The position numbers and the translations under genes are program-made. DNA of 64,000 bases from Ferroplasma acidarmanus Fer1 (GTDB lineage: Archaea; Thermoplasmatota; Thermoplasmata; Thermoplasmatales; Thermoplasmataceae), in NCBI RefSeq assembly GCF_000152265.2, contig NC_021592.1:806001-870000 (forward strand), written 5' to 3'. Under the pieces are notes generated by a model. That model saw only the letters and a program-made list of their open reading frames with translations. It ran no database searches and was not told the DNA's origin. Below are positions 1 through 8,440 of the stretch, piece after piece (positions within the stretch are counted from its first letter, which is position 1; each line of letters starts with the position of its first letter).

Positions 1-164
1 AGAATTATGGAAATTAGGAAGGCTAATCCTCCATAAAGAAAACTGTCTGCCAAAATTGTACCGTTAGAATGAAAAATTGCACCGATAGCCAATACAATAA
101 GGGAGACAAAAAACAAAAAGGTGCCAGCAGTCATTATTTTGTTTATCGCATGAAATTTAACCAT
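1..164 (-). CDS. Partial small membrane protein (N-terminal part)
   Basis: An open frame starts at ATG 164 and runs off the left edge, giving about 54 residues. It begins MVKFHAINKIM and has two hydrophobic stretches, roughly residues 13-30 and 42-54, so at least two membrane helices are likely. A GAGG ribosome-binding-like sequence lies about 6 bases before the ATG, which supports this start. The family is not recognisable from this fragment. The frame stays open to the edge, so the real protein is longer. Confidence 0.5.
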   Translation of the reverse strand, partial: MVKFHAINKIMTAGTFLFFVSLIVLAIGAIFHSNGTILADSFLYGGLAFLISII

Positions 165-433
165 TTTATCGCCTCGTTTATAGCCATACAATAGTGCTAA
201 TAAATATTTGCTTTCTGCCGTAAGTTTAGAAGTCACACATAAAGTAGGAAGATGTTAACTTACGCAGGAGTGTAGATAACTACTTTACCATATAAAGGGC
301 AGATATTAACCAGGAATGATATGGCGAAATCTCAGATCCCTTCAGACACCAAAAAGCATTATAATCACCGGGCGGTGAAATAGCCGTTGCAATTGCAGTA
401 GATATCTTCCTTTACCCTGGCAAAATAAGGTTC

Positions 434-856
434 TTATTTCAACGTGCTATTGACAATTGAAGGATATACGTTCCTGACACCTTCTGTAGCTTCTATTTCC
501 GCTATGCATTCATTCAATGATTTTCCATATAGCTTTGAAATTACTATAGCTATGGCGGAATGATCTCCAGAAGTTGAAAAAAGGCTCTTGATAAAGGTTA
601 ATTTTCTTAATTCTTCCAGTGTCCTTGTATAATGCTCAGGCATAATATCAAGCCCCAGTATTGCTTCTTCCAGGCCGAGGCGTTTCCCCTGGAGCCTTGT
701 TGTATATGCTATAATTTGCTTGTCTGTTTCCATCTTCTGCAGATGGTTTCTAATAGTCCCAGGACTAACATTGCATAATTTAGCAAGGTCACGTATGGAC
801 AATTTTGAGTTGTCAATCAGATACCGGGCAATTTCCGTGTCCAGTTTATCAACCAT
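434..856 (-). CDS. Lrp/AsnC-family transcriptional regulator
   Basis: This 140-residue protein has the standard Lrp/AsnC size and layout. An N-terminal winged helix-turn-helix spans about residues 5-50, with the recognition part reading LAKLCNVSPGTIRNHL. An alpha/beta ligand-binding RAM domain follows at about residues 65-135. Such proteins bind DNA as dimers or octamers and respond to amino acids or other small molecules. The gene is divergent from the peroxiredoxin/EncFtn-like pair. The 139-base space between them holds three copies of GTATAATT, two direct and one inverted. Regulation of that pair and of itself is therefore likely, but inferred. Its effector cannot be told from the sequence. 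Confidence 0.85.
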   Translation of the reverse strand: MVDKLDTEIARYLIDNSKLSIRDLAKLCNVSPGTIRNHLQKMETDKQIIAYTTRLQGKRLGLEEAILGLDIMPEHYTRTLEELRKLTFIKSLFSTSGDHSAIAIVISKLYGKSLNECIAEIEATEGVRNVYPSIVNSTLK

Positions 857-918
857 ATTAGTATATTATAATAAAGAATAAAAATTTATGTTTTATAATT
901 TAGATTTACTGAACATTT

Positions 919-957
919 GTATAATTAAATAAGTATAATTGGTAATTATAATTATAC
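919..957. promoter_or_regulatory. Candidate operator with three GTATAATT half-sites
   Basis: GTATAATT occurs at 919-926 and 933-940, and its exact reverse complement AATTATAC at 950-957. The last two form a perfect 8-base inverted repeat with a 9-base spacer. The site lies between the divergent Lrp-family gene and the peroxiredoxin gene, just upstream of a TATA-like box (about 970-977). It is a plausible binding site for the neighbouring Lrp-type regulator. The surroundings are AT-rich, so chance similarity is possible. Confidence 0.45.
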
Positions 958-1004
958 ATATACACAAAGTATTTATGCAAACATACAATTAAGAGTTGAT
1001 AAAC

Positions 1005-1700
1005 ATGGAAAACAGAATGCCTTTAATTGGAGAGAAATTCCCTGAAATGGATGTTGTTACAACACAGGGAAGCAAGAAGTTGCCTGACGACTACAAAGGA
1101 AAATGGTTTGTCCTATTCAGCCATCCCGGAGATTTTACTCCAGTATGTACCACTGAGTTCTTTTCATTTGCACAGAGAAATGATGAATTCACTAAATTAA
1201 ATACTGAATTAATAGGATTGAGTGTTGATTCAAAAATATCACATATGGAATGGATCAACTGGATACATGACAATTTAAAAATAGATGTTAAATTTCCCAT
1301 AATAGCGGATCCTATGGGAAACGTTGCAAAATCTCTTGGAATGATACATGCTGAATCTGCAACATCTACTGTAAGGGCAGTATTTATTGTGGATGACAAA
1401 GCAGTGGTAAGGGCTATACTTTATTATCCCCTGGAGATAGGAAGAAATATATCTGAAATTCTCAGGATGATCAAAGCCCTGCAGATGGTTGACAAATATA
1501 AGATAGCAACACCTGCAAACTGGCCTGACAATGAATTAATGAAAGGGAGGTTTATAATTCCACCACCGGCAACTATGAACGATATACCGGAAAGATTAAA
1601 AAAATATAAGGGATATGCCTGGTGGTTAACATACCGTGATGCTCCTGAAGAAGAAGTAAAAGAAGCAAAGGAAGTATCAAGAATGAAGGAGGCGAATTAA
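1005..1700 (+). CDS. Peroxiredoxin, one-cysteine Prx6-like
   Basis: Peroxiredoxins reduce hydrogen peroxide and organic peroxides through a reactive cysteine. The active-site motif [13 protein letters not shown] is present, with the peroxidatic Cys at residue 48 and the conserved Pro and Thr before it. Length (231 residues) and the long C-terminal region match the Prx6/archaeal Tpx group. Cys48 is the only cysteine, so resolution must use an external thiol or another subunit. A TTG at 996 in frame could also start the protein, but the TATA-like box at about 970-977 predicts a transcript start near 1000, which favours ATG 1005. The stop codon abuts the start of the EncFtn-like gene, so the two are co-transcribed. 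Confidence 0.93.
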   Translation: MENRMPLIGEKFPEMDVVTTQGSKKLPDDYKGKWFVLFSHPGDFTPVCTTEFFSFAQRNDEFTKLNTELIGLSVDSKISHMEWINWIHDNLKIDVKFPIIADPMGNVAKSLGMIHAESATSTVRAVFIVDDKAVVRAILYYPLEIGRNISEILRMIKALQMVDKYKIATPANWPDNELMKGRFIIPPPATMNDIPERLKKYKGYAWWLTYRDAPEEEVKEAKEVSRMKEAN

Positions 1701-1985
1701 ATGCCGATGTACGAAACAGAAAATAGTTTAGATGAAAAGACAAAGGATATGTCAAGGGCAAGGCAATCGCTAATAGAAGAAATGCAGGCAATAATGTTCT
1801 ATGACGAAAGATTGGATGCAACAAAAGACCCTGTGTTAAAAGAAGTAATAAAACATAACAGGGATGATGAAAAAGAGCATTTCTCATTGCTGCTGGAATA
1901 CCTCAGGAGAAATGACCCGGAACTTGACAGGGAATTAAAGGAAATATTATTCTCCAAAAAAGAATTAAAAGAGCTTGGGGATTAA
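1701..1985 (+). CDS. Encapsulated-ferritin-like (EncFtn) small ferritin
   Basis: This 94-residue protein closely resembles the two-helix EncFtn family, iron oxidases that form decamers and are normally housed in encapsulin shells. Residues matching the Rhodospirillum rubrum iron ligands Glu32, Glu62 and His65 appear as Glu27, Glu57 and His60 (in DDEKEH), with Tyr34 near the site; this alignment is from memory. An AAGGAGG site at 1686-1692 precedes the ATG. The gene directly follows the peroxiredoxin gene with no space. There is no encapsulin gene in the window, and the C-terminus (KKELKELGD) lacks the usual glycine/leucine-rich shell-targeting tail. Likely role: iron oxidation or storage coupled to peroxide defence (inferred). 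Confidence 0.8.
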   Translation: MPMYETENSLDEKTKDMSRARQSLIEEMQAIMFYDERLDATKDPVLKEVIKHNRDDEKEHFSLLLEYLRRNDPELDRELKEILFSKKELKELGD

Positions 1986-2090
1986 ATATTTATTTTTATA
2001 AACCCTGTGAGGGGACTTAAATATTTTTAATGATTTTTAAAAACAATTATAATATCAAATAATTTTTAAAACAAAAGGCAATTCCATGCC

Positions 2091-2699
2091 ATGTATAATA
2101 TTGTTGTACTTGCATCTGGAAACGGGTCAAATTTTCAGGCAGTGGTGGATGCAATAGATAATGGCGTCATAAATGATGCAAAGATTTCAAAATTAATATG
2201 CAATAATAAAAGGGCGTATGTACTCCAGAGAGCAAGGGACAGCGGTATAATGCCTGTCCTGGTAGACAGCAAAAAAGAAGATTATAACAATATTATATCT
2301 GAGATTCTCGCTGCAGAAAACCCGGATTTAATACTTCTGGATGGGTACATGAAAATAATTCCAGATAATATAATAGATGCTTATCCTTTTAAAATGATAA
2401 ACCTCCATCCATCATTATTGCCTGCTTTTGGCGGCAAAGGCTATTACGGGGGGAAAGTCCATGAAGCTGTTATAAAATCCGGTGCAAGGTTTTCCGGCTG
2501 CACAATTCATTTTGCCACAAAGGATGTTGACAACGGGCCAATTATAGACCAGAGAGTTGTTGAAGTATCTGACATTGATACACCGGAGTCACTGGAAGAA
2601 AAGATACATGAGGAAGAACATAAATCACTGGTATATTCAATAAATTTACTGATTACAAAAAGGTATTCAATTAATGGCAAACGTGTAATCAGGGAATAA
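2091..2699 (+). CDS. purN: Phosphoribosylglycinamide formyltransferase
   Basis: PurN transfers a formyl group from 10-formyltetrahydrofolate to GAR, the third step of purine synthesis, in the cytoplasm. At 202 residues it has normal length. The phosphate-binding sequence ASGNGSNFQ lies at residues 8-16. The catalytic Asn and His are in INLHPSLLPAFGG, and the catalytic Asp is in the DVDNGPIIDQR region. It converges on the LysE-type gene with no space between the two stop codons. Its folate requirement fits with glyA and the dihydropteroate synthase elsewhere in the window. Confidence 0.95.
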   Translation: MYNIVVLASGNGSNFQAVVDAIDNGVINDAKISKLICNNKRAYVLQRARDSGIMPVLVDSKKEDYNNIISEILAAENPDLILLDGYMKIIPDNIIDAYPFKMINLHPSLLPAFGGKGYYGGKVHEAVIKSGARFSGCTIHFATKDVDNGPIIDQRVVEVSDIDTPESLEEKIHEEEHKSLVYSINLLITKRYSINGKRVIRE

Positions 2700-3263
2700 T
2701 TATTTCAATATCAGGTGCAATCCATCGAACAGTATGTATATTGCAAATGCAAATATTATGGCTGCAGAAATAATTTTAATGTATTTTTCATAGCCCGTTC
2801 CAAAGCGCCATACAACATATGGAAATACTATTGTCCACACCACGATTCCGGAATATAATCCTGTGATGGAAAATATGCTCAGTTCCTTGAGCAGGAAGAA
2901 TCCAACTGTAAACCACCATATTATCTGAAAAGGGTTTGTCAATCCCATGGTTACCCCTAGAACATAATTGCCCTTCCTTGTTTTTGATGGCATTTTTGAC
3001 CTGAGTATCGATATGCCCAGGTAAAGCATGAAAATACCACCTATTACGTATATGACCTTTAGAATTTCAGGGCTTATGATTCCATTAGTAAGGAATACTA
3101 TGGCAAAAAATGTTAGATCCGCAGTCATTGCACCTAAGCCTACAAGTGTGCCATGAAGCGGAGATTTAAGCGCTTCGTTTGCAATAATTGAATTTACGGA
3201 ACCGGGCGGGCCTGCAAGTGACAGCCCCAGCAGGATACCTAAACCATAGTCGTAAAGAAACAT
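2700..3263 (-). CDS. LysE/RhtB-family exporter
   Basis: This 187-residue membrane protein has about six hydrophobic segments. The N-terminal GLSLAGPPGSVNSIIANEAL stretch and the later GVTMGLTNPFQIIWWFTVG match the two pseudo-repeats of the LysE/RhtB superfamily, which exports amino acids or related metabolites with proton exchange. The substrate cannot be assigned. Just upstream (about 30 bases) is the ornithine cyclodeaminase-family gene on the same strand, so the two may be one transcription unit and the exported molecule may be an amino acid. Confidence 0.85.
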   Translation of the reverse strand: MFLYDYGLGILLGLSLAGPPGSVNSIIANEALKSPLHGTLVGLGAMTADLTFFAIVFLTNGIISPEILKVIYVIGGIFMLYLGISILRSKMPSKTRKGNYVLGVTMGLTNPFQIIWWFTVGFFLLKELSIFSITGLYSGIVVWTIVFPYVVWRFGTGYEKYIKIISAAIIFAFAIYILFDGLHLILK

Positions 3264-3293
3264 CTATGGAAATATTATAGAAGTATTTTAAAA

Positions 3294-4184
3294 TTATAGC
3301 AATGACATATTTTTAAGGACAACATACCCTGCAGCCAGGTCTTCCAGCCCTATTCCAAGGCATTTGAAAACAGATTTGCTGTTTCTGTATTTATCAGGGT
3401 TTAACATAAATTCTCCCAATGTGGTTATTTTGCTCCTATCCTTTATATCGCTTATTTCTGATGATTCCATTGCTGATTGTCTAGAATTTTCCTCTATTAC
3501 CAGCCCTGAATTTTCAAATACATCCTTATCTGCTTCCCTTGAACCCAAGACATTTGAGCCGATCAGGTTAATATGGTAATTTTCAGGCAGCATTGAATAA
3601 TTAAATATTGGCTCCTCTGTATCCGTTGCAGATGCAATGACGTCTGATTCCTTAAGGCATGAGAGGCCTTTAACAGGTTCAACGTTAATTCTAGATTTTT
3701 CTGCAAATTTCTTTGCATGTTCAAAGTTTCTTGAATATACATAAGCATTTTCCAGTTCGTAGTACTCTGAAATTGAATTCAACTGCGATTCGGATTGAAA
3801 TCCTGATCCTATAATTGTATAGTTGATTCTCTTCTTCTTTACCAGCATTGTTGTAACCATGGCTGAAATAGCCCCGGTCCTTATCTGCCCGAGAACATTT
3901 GCGTCCATTGCAAATAGTTTGCCAGGGTTTTCAGTACTGAACAGTATAACAAAAAACCGATAGCCGTTTTTTCCATACATATATGTTTTCAATCCTGCTA
4001 TGCCGCGCCTTTCATAGAGTGCGGGCATTGTACTGAAAACAAAATCTTTTCCATTTATCCTGTCCCTGGGGCTAGAGTCAGATTCCCCCTTTCCATATGA
4101 AACAAAAGCTTCCTTTAACTCATCAACACATTCTTTTACAGGAAGGTTGTTTTTAACATCATTATCATCTATGTAGGTAATCAT
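3294..4184 (-). CDS. Ornithine cyclodeaminase/mu-crystallin family dehydrogenase
   Basis: At 296 residues this protein is slightly short for the family (usually 310-350). The family includes ornithine cyclodeaminase, archaeal alanine dehydrogenase, and ketimine or pyrroline reductases, all using NAD(P). A Rossmann nucleotide site is seen around residues 127-140 (GSGFQSESQLNSI). The upstream RTGAISAMVTTML helix and the conserved GLKTYMYG strand are family features. It shares a strand with the downstream LysE-type exporter and is divergent from the racemase-superfamily gene, with 83 bases between starts. The exact substrate is unknown. Confidence 0.8.
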   Translation of the reverse strand: MITYIDDNDVKNNLPVKECVDELKEAFVSYGKGESDSSPRDRINGKDFVFSTMPALYERRGIAGLKTYMYGKNGYRFFVILFSTENPGKLFAMDANVLGQIRTGAISAMVTTMLVKKKRINYTIIGSGFQSESQLNSISEYYELENAYVYSRNFEHAKKFAEKSRINVEPVKGLSCLKESDVIASATDTEEPIFNYSMLPENYHINLIGSNVLGSREADKDVFENSGLVIEENSRQSAMESSEISDIKDRSKITTLGEFMLNPDKYRNSKSVFKCLGIGLEDLAAGYVVLKNMSLL

Positions 4185-4267
4185 GATTTAACATATGATT
4201 ATTATATTTCAATTTTCCCGGAATAAAATCCATAATAAATTAATTAACGGTGAAGAAATTATGAATT

Positions 4268-4939
4268 ATGATAAGGGTTGGTATGATAGTACCGGCCAAC
4301 AACGTGGCACTGGAATATGATATGTATAGAATGGCTCCTGAAAATATGAGCTTCCATTCAACCAGGATGAGACCTTCCAGGAACTGCGAGCCTGATGATC
4401 CGGTGAAATTCAGAAATGATTTGAAACAGGCCTATAGTTTGTTGAGAAGATCATCAAACGTAATTGTATATGGCAGGACATTTGGAACACATAAAAATGC
4501 AGATATTATAAGGGAAGTATTCGGAAGAAATGTCATCATACCTGAGGAAGCTGTAATTGAATACCTCCATGAATCCGAAAGCAAATCCATGTGGCTTGGA
4601 ACGCCGTATATAAAAGAAAGGACAGACGAAGAAAAAGAATATTTTTCAAAGAAAGGTTTTAACATTACAGGTTCCTATGGATTGAATAAAATATATGCGC
4701 TGGACATTGCCAGAACCAGCCTGGAGGAAATAAGATGCATGCTGGATAAAAATATTGGTACTGTAGAAAAAAGTGATTTAATTTACATCTCATGCACCGC
4801 AATGCCCACATCAAAAATCCTTGATAAGTTAAGCAGCATATATGGAAAACCGGTATTATCGGAAAACTCGGCTATACTGTGGAAGATATCCCGGATTACC
4901 GGAAATCCTATAAAAATACCCGGGTTGCAGGATATTTGA
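4268..4939 (+). CDS. Maleate isomerase/Asp-Glu racemase superfamily protein
   Basis: This 223-residue protein matches the maleate cis-trans isomerase/arylmalonate decarboxylase branch: it starts MIRVGMIVPANNVALE and has YISCTAMPTSKILD near residue 170. These enzymes normally use a pair of cysteines. The C-terminal one is present, but the N-terminal position (usually G-C-T) reads YGRTFGTHKN here, an Arg for the Cys. The enzyme therefore may work by a one-base mechanism like arylmalonate decarboxylase, or on a different substrate. It stands alone between the ornithine cyclodeaminase-family gene and the menaquinone genes. Confidence 0.7.
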   Translation: MIRVGMIVPANNVALEYDMYRMAPENMSFHSTRMRPSRNCEPDDPVKFRNDLKQAYSLLRRSSNVIVYGRTFGTHKNADIIREVFGRNVIIPEEAVIEYLHESESKSMWLGTPYIKERTDEEKEYFSKKGFNITGSYGLNKIYALDIARTSLEEIRCMLDKNIGTVEKSDLIYISCTAMPTSKILDKLSSIYGKPVLSENSAILWKISRITGNPIKIPGLQDI

Positions 4940-4998
4940 TTTATTGCTATATTATTTAAATATGAATAATTATTTATTTTTAGTTACAATATGAATGT

Positions 4999-6105
4999 AT
5001 GTCAATGGCTTATAATAAGGATTACTGGTTCGATTTTTTGAAGGATAATGAAATTCAGGAGAAAGATGCACATGAACTGCTGAACATGGATATCTATTCG
5101 TTGATGTCACTTGGTGACTCCCTAGCATCACTGGAGGTAGGAGATAAGGTTTCATATGCCGTTTCCTACAATATCAATTATTCAAATTTTTGCACGGCCT
5201 CATGCCCCATATGTGCATATTATGTTCCATATAAAATTAAAAAATATAACCCTGAAAAGGGATTTGAGCTTTCGGTAGAGGATGTGCATAAAGAAGCTAT
5301 GAAGGCAAAGGAACTTAACGTTACAGAAATACATATAGTTGGCGGGTTCAACCCGGATTTAAATTTAGAATACTATGAGGACATTTTCAAGGAAGTAAAA
5401 AAAGTATTGCCGGATATTACACTGAAAACATTTACCATACCAGAAATAGACTTTATAGCGAGAACCACTGGAAATTCTATTCCTGAAGTTATAGACAGGT
5501 TCAGGAAAGCTGGAATGGATGCACATACGGGTGGAGGGGCAGAAATATTCAATGAAGAGGTCAGGAAACAGATAACAACTCCTGAAAAAATTTCCGGTGA
5601 AAAATGGCTGGAGGATGCGAAACTAATACACAGCCTTGGAGTAAAAGGCAATTCGACAATGACCTATGGAACAGTAGAAAATTATGATGATATTATAAAC
5701 CATATGGTTAGATTGAGGGATAACCAGCTGGAGCAGCCCGGATTTTTATCATTTATTCCGTTAAAGTTCAGCATAGAAAATACACCTTTATATAAAATGG
5801 GAAAGGTAAGGATGCCTGCCTCTGGAGATAAAGATATAAGAGTTTATGCTCTTGCGAGGGCCATTCTAGGAAAAGCCATAAGGAATGTGAGTGTCTACTG
5901 GGTTGCACTTGGCAAGGAACTGGCGCAGGTAGCACTGATGTCCGGCGGAAGTGACCTTGTTGGAACCGCATTCAGTGAGAAAGTCTTCGGTGCAACAAAC
6001 AGGCATACCTCTGGTAGCGTGGAAGAGCTTAACCATTTAATTGAGGAAATAGGAAAGGTGCCGGCACTCAGGGATACATTTTACAACATAAAGGAGTACT
6101 ATTAA
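4999..6105 (+). CDS. mqnE: Aminodeoxyfutalosine synthase
   Basis: MqnE is a radical SAM enzyme that joins the MqnA product to SAM to form aminofutalosine in the futalosine route to menaquinone. This 368-residue protein carries the iron-sulfur motif CX3CX2C at Cys65, Cys69 and Cys72. The MqnE-type stretch GGGAEIFNEEVRKQI and the following SGEKWL distinguish it from MqnC. CofH is a related alternative, but the adjoining mqnA gene favours MqnE. The next gene begins one base after the stop, so both are one transcript. Confidence 0.88.
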   Translation: MSMAYNKDYWFDFLKDNEIQEKDAHELLNMDIYSLMSLGDSLASLEVGDKVSYAVSYNINYSNFCTASCPICAYYVPYKIKKYNPEKGFELSVEDVHKEAMKAKELNVTEIHIVGGFNPDLNLEYYEDIFKEVKKVLPDITLKTFTIPEIDFIARTTGNSIPEVIDRFRKAGMDAHTGGGAEIFNEEVRKQITTPEKISGEKWLEDAKLIHSLGVKGNSTMTYGTVENYDDIINHMVRLRDNQLEQPGFLSFIPLKFSIENTPLYKMGKVRMPASGDKDIRVYALARAILGKAIRNVSVYWVALGKELAQVALMSGGSDLVGTAFSEKVFGATNRHTSGSVEELNHLIEEIGKVPALRDTFYNIKEYY

Positions 6106-6106
6106 C

Positions 6107-6829
6107 ATGATAGGACTCATCAACCTTTCCCATTCAGACCCGCTCAGCATGACATTCTCCCCTGATGAAATAGTAAGGAAAAGTGCAGCGGACAATTACA
6201 GGGACCTTGAGGAGGGGAGAACTGAAATAGGCATGGTATCCCTTGTTACATACCTGAAGCATATGGATAAATTAAACCTTGTAAAAAGCATTAACATACA
6301 CACAAAGGCAAACAGCATATCAACAATACTCCTTTCCAGATCTGGATATCTTAAAAATAATATAAAAATAAATGTAACATCACTTACAAAAACTACTGAA
6401 TTTTATTTGAAACTTGTTCTTGAGAAAATGGGGATATCCTTTGAATTAAAGGAATCGGGATATTCTGATTATGAAAATCTCCTTAAGGATGCGGATTATG
6501 CACTGGTTATTGGAGATGATGCAATAAAAGCGTATTCAGGTTCTGCAAATATACTTCTTGATGTGGGACTTGAGTTCTCAAAGTTATACGGGCTTGAGCC
6601 GGTTTATGCTGTTGCAGCTTCCAGGAATGCAATAGATAATGCCAGAATCGGTGATCTTGATAAGCATATAGAAGATTCAAAAAAATACATAAAGGAATCA
6701 GCAGAAAAAAACTCATTAAAATTCCATGTAAAGAAAGAATTAATGGAAGAGTATTACAGGGTAATGGATTATTCATTCAACAATAGCGTAATGAAAACTA
6801 TTGAATTTGCCCGTAAAATAATCGGATAA
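6107..6829 (+). CDS. mqnA: Chorismate dehydratase
   Basis: MqnA converts chorismate to 3-[(1-carboxyvinyl)oxy]benzoate, the first step of the futalosine pathway. This 240-residue protein has the periplasmic-binding-protein fold pattern of MqnA/MqnD: the opening MIGLINLSHSDPL resembles the family start, EEGRTEIGMVSLVTYL matches the E/D-dependent active-site strand, and the S/T-rich TSLTKTTEFYLKLVL matches the substrate loop. MqnD (1,4-dihydroxy-6-naphthoate synthase) has the same fold and cannot be fully excluded. The gene is tightly coupled to mqnE and 77 bases ahead of mqnC. Confidence 0.8.
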   Translation: MIGLINLSHSDPLSMTFSPDEIVRKSAADNYRDLEEGRTEIGMVSLVTYLKHMDKLNLVKSINIHTKANSISTILLSRSGYLKNNIKINVTSLTKTTEFYLKLVLEKMGISFELKESGYSDYENLLKDADYALVIGDDAIKAYSGSANILLDVGLEFSKLYGLEPVYAVAASRNAIDNARIGDLDKHIEDSKKYIKESAEKNSLKFHVKKELMEEYYRVMDYSFNNSVMKTIEFARKIIG

Positions 6830-6906
6830 ATGTATATTTTCAATTAATTATTTTTCATAAAACTTATTTTTAGATACATATTTATTTTATAATGTCATGA
6901 GATATT

Positions 6907-8004
6907 ATGATTTCTTACGGTTACATCGATACAATAGAAGATAAAATAAAGAATGGGGAAACACTTGATGAGAATGAAATAGTTTCATTATATGATTCAA
7001 CAAGCCTCAGGGACCTTGGAAGGCTTGCCAGGGGCATTACCGATAAAATTTCAGGAAACAGGGTTTCATTTGTTTCCAATTTAATATTAAATTATACAAA
7101 CGTTTGCAATGTAAGGTGCCATTTCTGTGCTTTTTACAGAACGCAGAATGACGGCGATGCATACACCCTTTCAATAGATGATGTTGTAAATGAGATAAAA
7201 ACATATTATGAACCCTATGGCATAAGGCAACTTTTAATACAGGGAGGTGTCAATTCTTTCCTTGACCTTGATTATTATACAGAGCTATTTGGCAGAATAA
7301 AAAAAGAATTTCCTGGATTGGGCATACACGGGCTTTCAACAGCTGAACTTCATTTTATATCACTTAAGGCACACATTCCTATGAAGGATTTATTAATTAA
7401 ATTAAGGGAAAGCGGCCTGGAAACAATACCCGGTGCCGGTGGAGAAATTCTGGATGGCAGTGTGAGAAAAAGAATGGGTAGGCCTGAAGCAAGTGGAAGG
7501 CAATGGCTGGAGATTATGGAGACTGCACACAAACTCGGTATACACACATCAGCAACAATGATGTTCGGGCACCTGGAAACTTCACTTGACAAAGCACACC
7601 ATTTGCTTTCCATACTGGAATTACAGAAGAAATACCATGGATTTTTATCATTCACCCCATGGAATTTTGAACCGGGCAATACAGAACTTGCAAAGGAAGG
7701 CTACAAATACAGGTCGGGTGGAGTATCTGTACTTAAAAATATTGCAATAGCAAGGGTAGTGTTCAATAATGAATTACCAATCATACAGAGTTCATGGCTT
7801 ACAAACGGTATGCAGATGGCACAGATGGCCATATTATTCGGTGCAAACGACTGGGGAGGAACAATATACGATGAAAAGGTAATACCTGCAACCGGAAAAC
7901 AGGTAGGCAACCTGAGAAAGGAATACATAATAAACTCCATCAAGCAAATTAACATGGTTCCTGTGGAAAGGGACAATATGTATAATCCTGTTAAAACCTA
8001 TTGA
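6907..8004 (+). CDS. mqnC: Cyclic dehypoxanthinyl futalosine synthase
   Basis: MqnC is the radical SAM enzyme that cyclises dehypoxanthine futalosine. The 365-residue sequence has CX3CX2C at Cys67, Cys71 and Cys74. The GAGGEILDGSVRKRM and TSATMMFGHLET stretches, and FTPWNFEPGNTEL, match MqnC rather than MqnE. It lies 77 bases after mqnA on the same strand, behind an AT-rich stretch that may hold its own promoter. No mqnB-like hydrolase or mqnD lies nearby. Confidence 0.9.
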   Translation: MISYGYIDTIEDKIKNGETLDENEIVSLYDSTSLRDLGRLARGITDKISGNRVSFVSNLILNYTNVCNVRCHFCAFYRTQNDGDAYTLSIDDVVNEIKTYYEPYGIRQLLIQGGVNSFLDLDYYTELFGRIKKEFPGLGIHGLSTAELHFISLKAHIPMKDLLIKLRESGLETIPGAGGEILDGSVRKRMGRPEASGRQWLEIMETAHKLGIHTSATMMFGHLETSLDKAHHLLSILELQKKYHGFLSFTPWNFEPGNTELAKEGYKYRSGGVSVLKNIAIARVVFNNELPIIQSSWLTNGMQMAQMAILFGANDWGGTIYDEKVIPATGKQVGNLRKEYIINSIKQINMVPVERDNMYNPVKTY

Positions 8005-8074
8005 TTACTATAAATTATATTAGTTTTAAAAGTTCTGGATTTGTATTGTTAATATAGAATACAGGAAATTTATT

Positions 8075-8377
8075 TTAATCCATGTGGAAGACTTCTTCGT
8101 ATGGTGAAGGAATTATATCGTCCCTGCCTGTTATAATGCCTTTCATGGATTCCTGCCACTTTTCATTGACCCTGCTATCTTTGAGAATTCTCATTGTAGA
8201 CTCAAGGTCATCGCATTCCCAGTATCCATATACATCATTTCCTTTTAAGAACAGGGAATAATTCCTTATGCCTGCCTTTTTTAATTCCTCAAGCATTTCA
8301 GGCCATATATTTTGATGCCTGGAAATGTATAATTCTTTATCTGCCGGGTTAATGCTGAGCTTGAAAAAATACCTCAT
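8075..8377 (-). CDS. L-rhamnose mutarotase family protein
   Basis: This 100-residue protein fits the L-rhamnose mutarotase (RhaM) family, which interconverts sugar anomers. The family signatures are seen as RHQNIWPEMLEEL near residue 20, an AGIRNYSLFLKGN strand, and the W-containing tail before the C-terminal EVFHMD. The length matches RhaM (about 104). No sugar kinase or isomerase is nearby, so the sugar is unknown. It may be co-transcribed after the hydratase gene upstream, 63 bases away on the same strand. Confidence 0.8.
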   Translation of the reverse strand: MRYFFKLSINPADKELYISRHQNIWPEMLEELKKAGIRNYSLFLKGNDVYGYWECDDLESTMRILKDSRVNEKWQESMKGIITGRDDIIPSPYEEVFHMD

Positions 8378-8440
8378 AATAATAAAAATATTTCATTTCT
8401 ATTTAAAGTTTCCATAAGGGATGAAAGTTGTTTCTATTGC

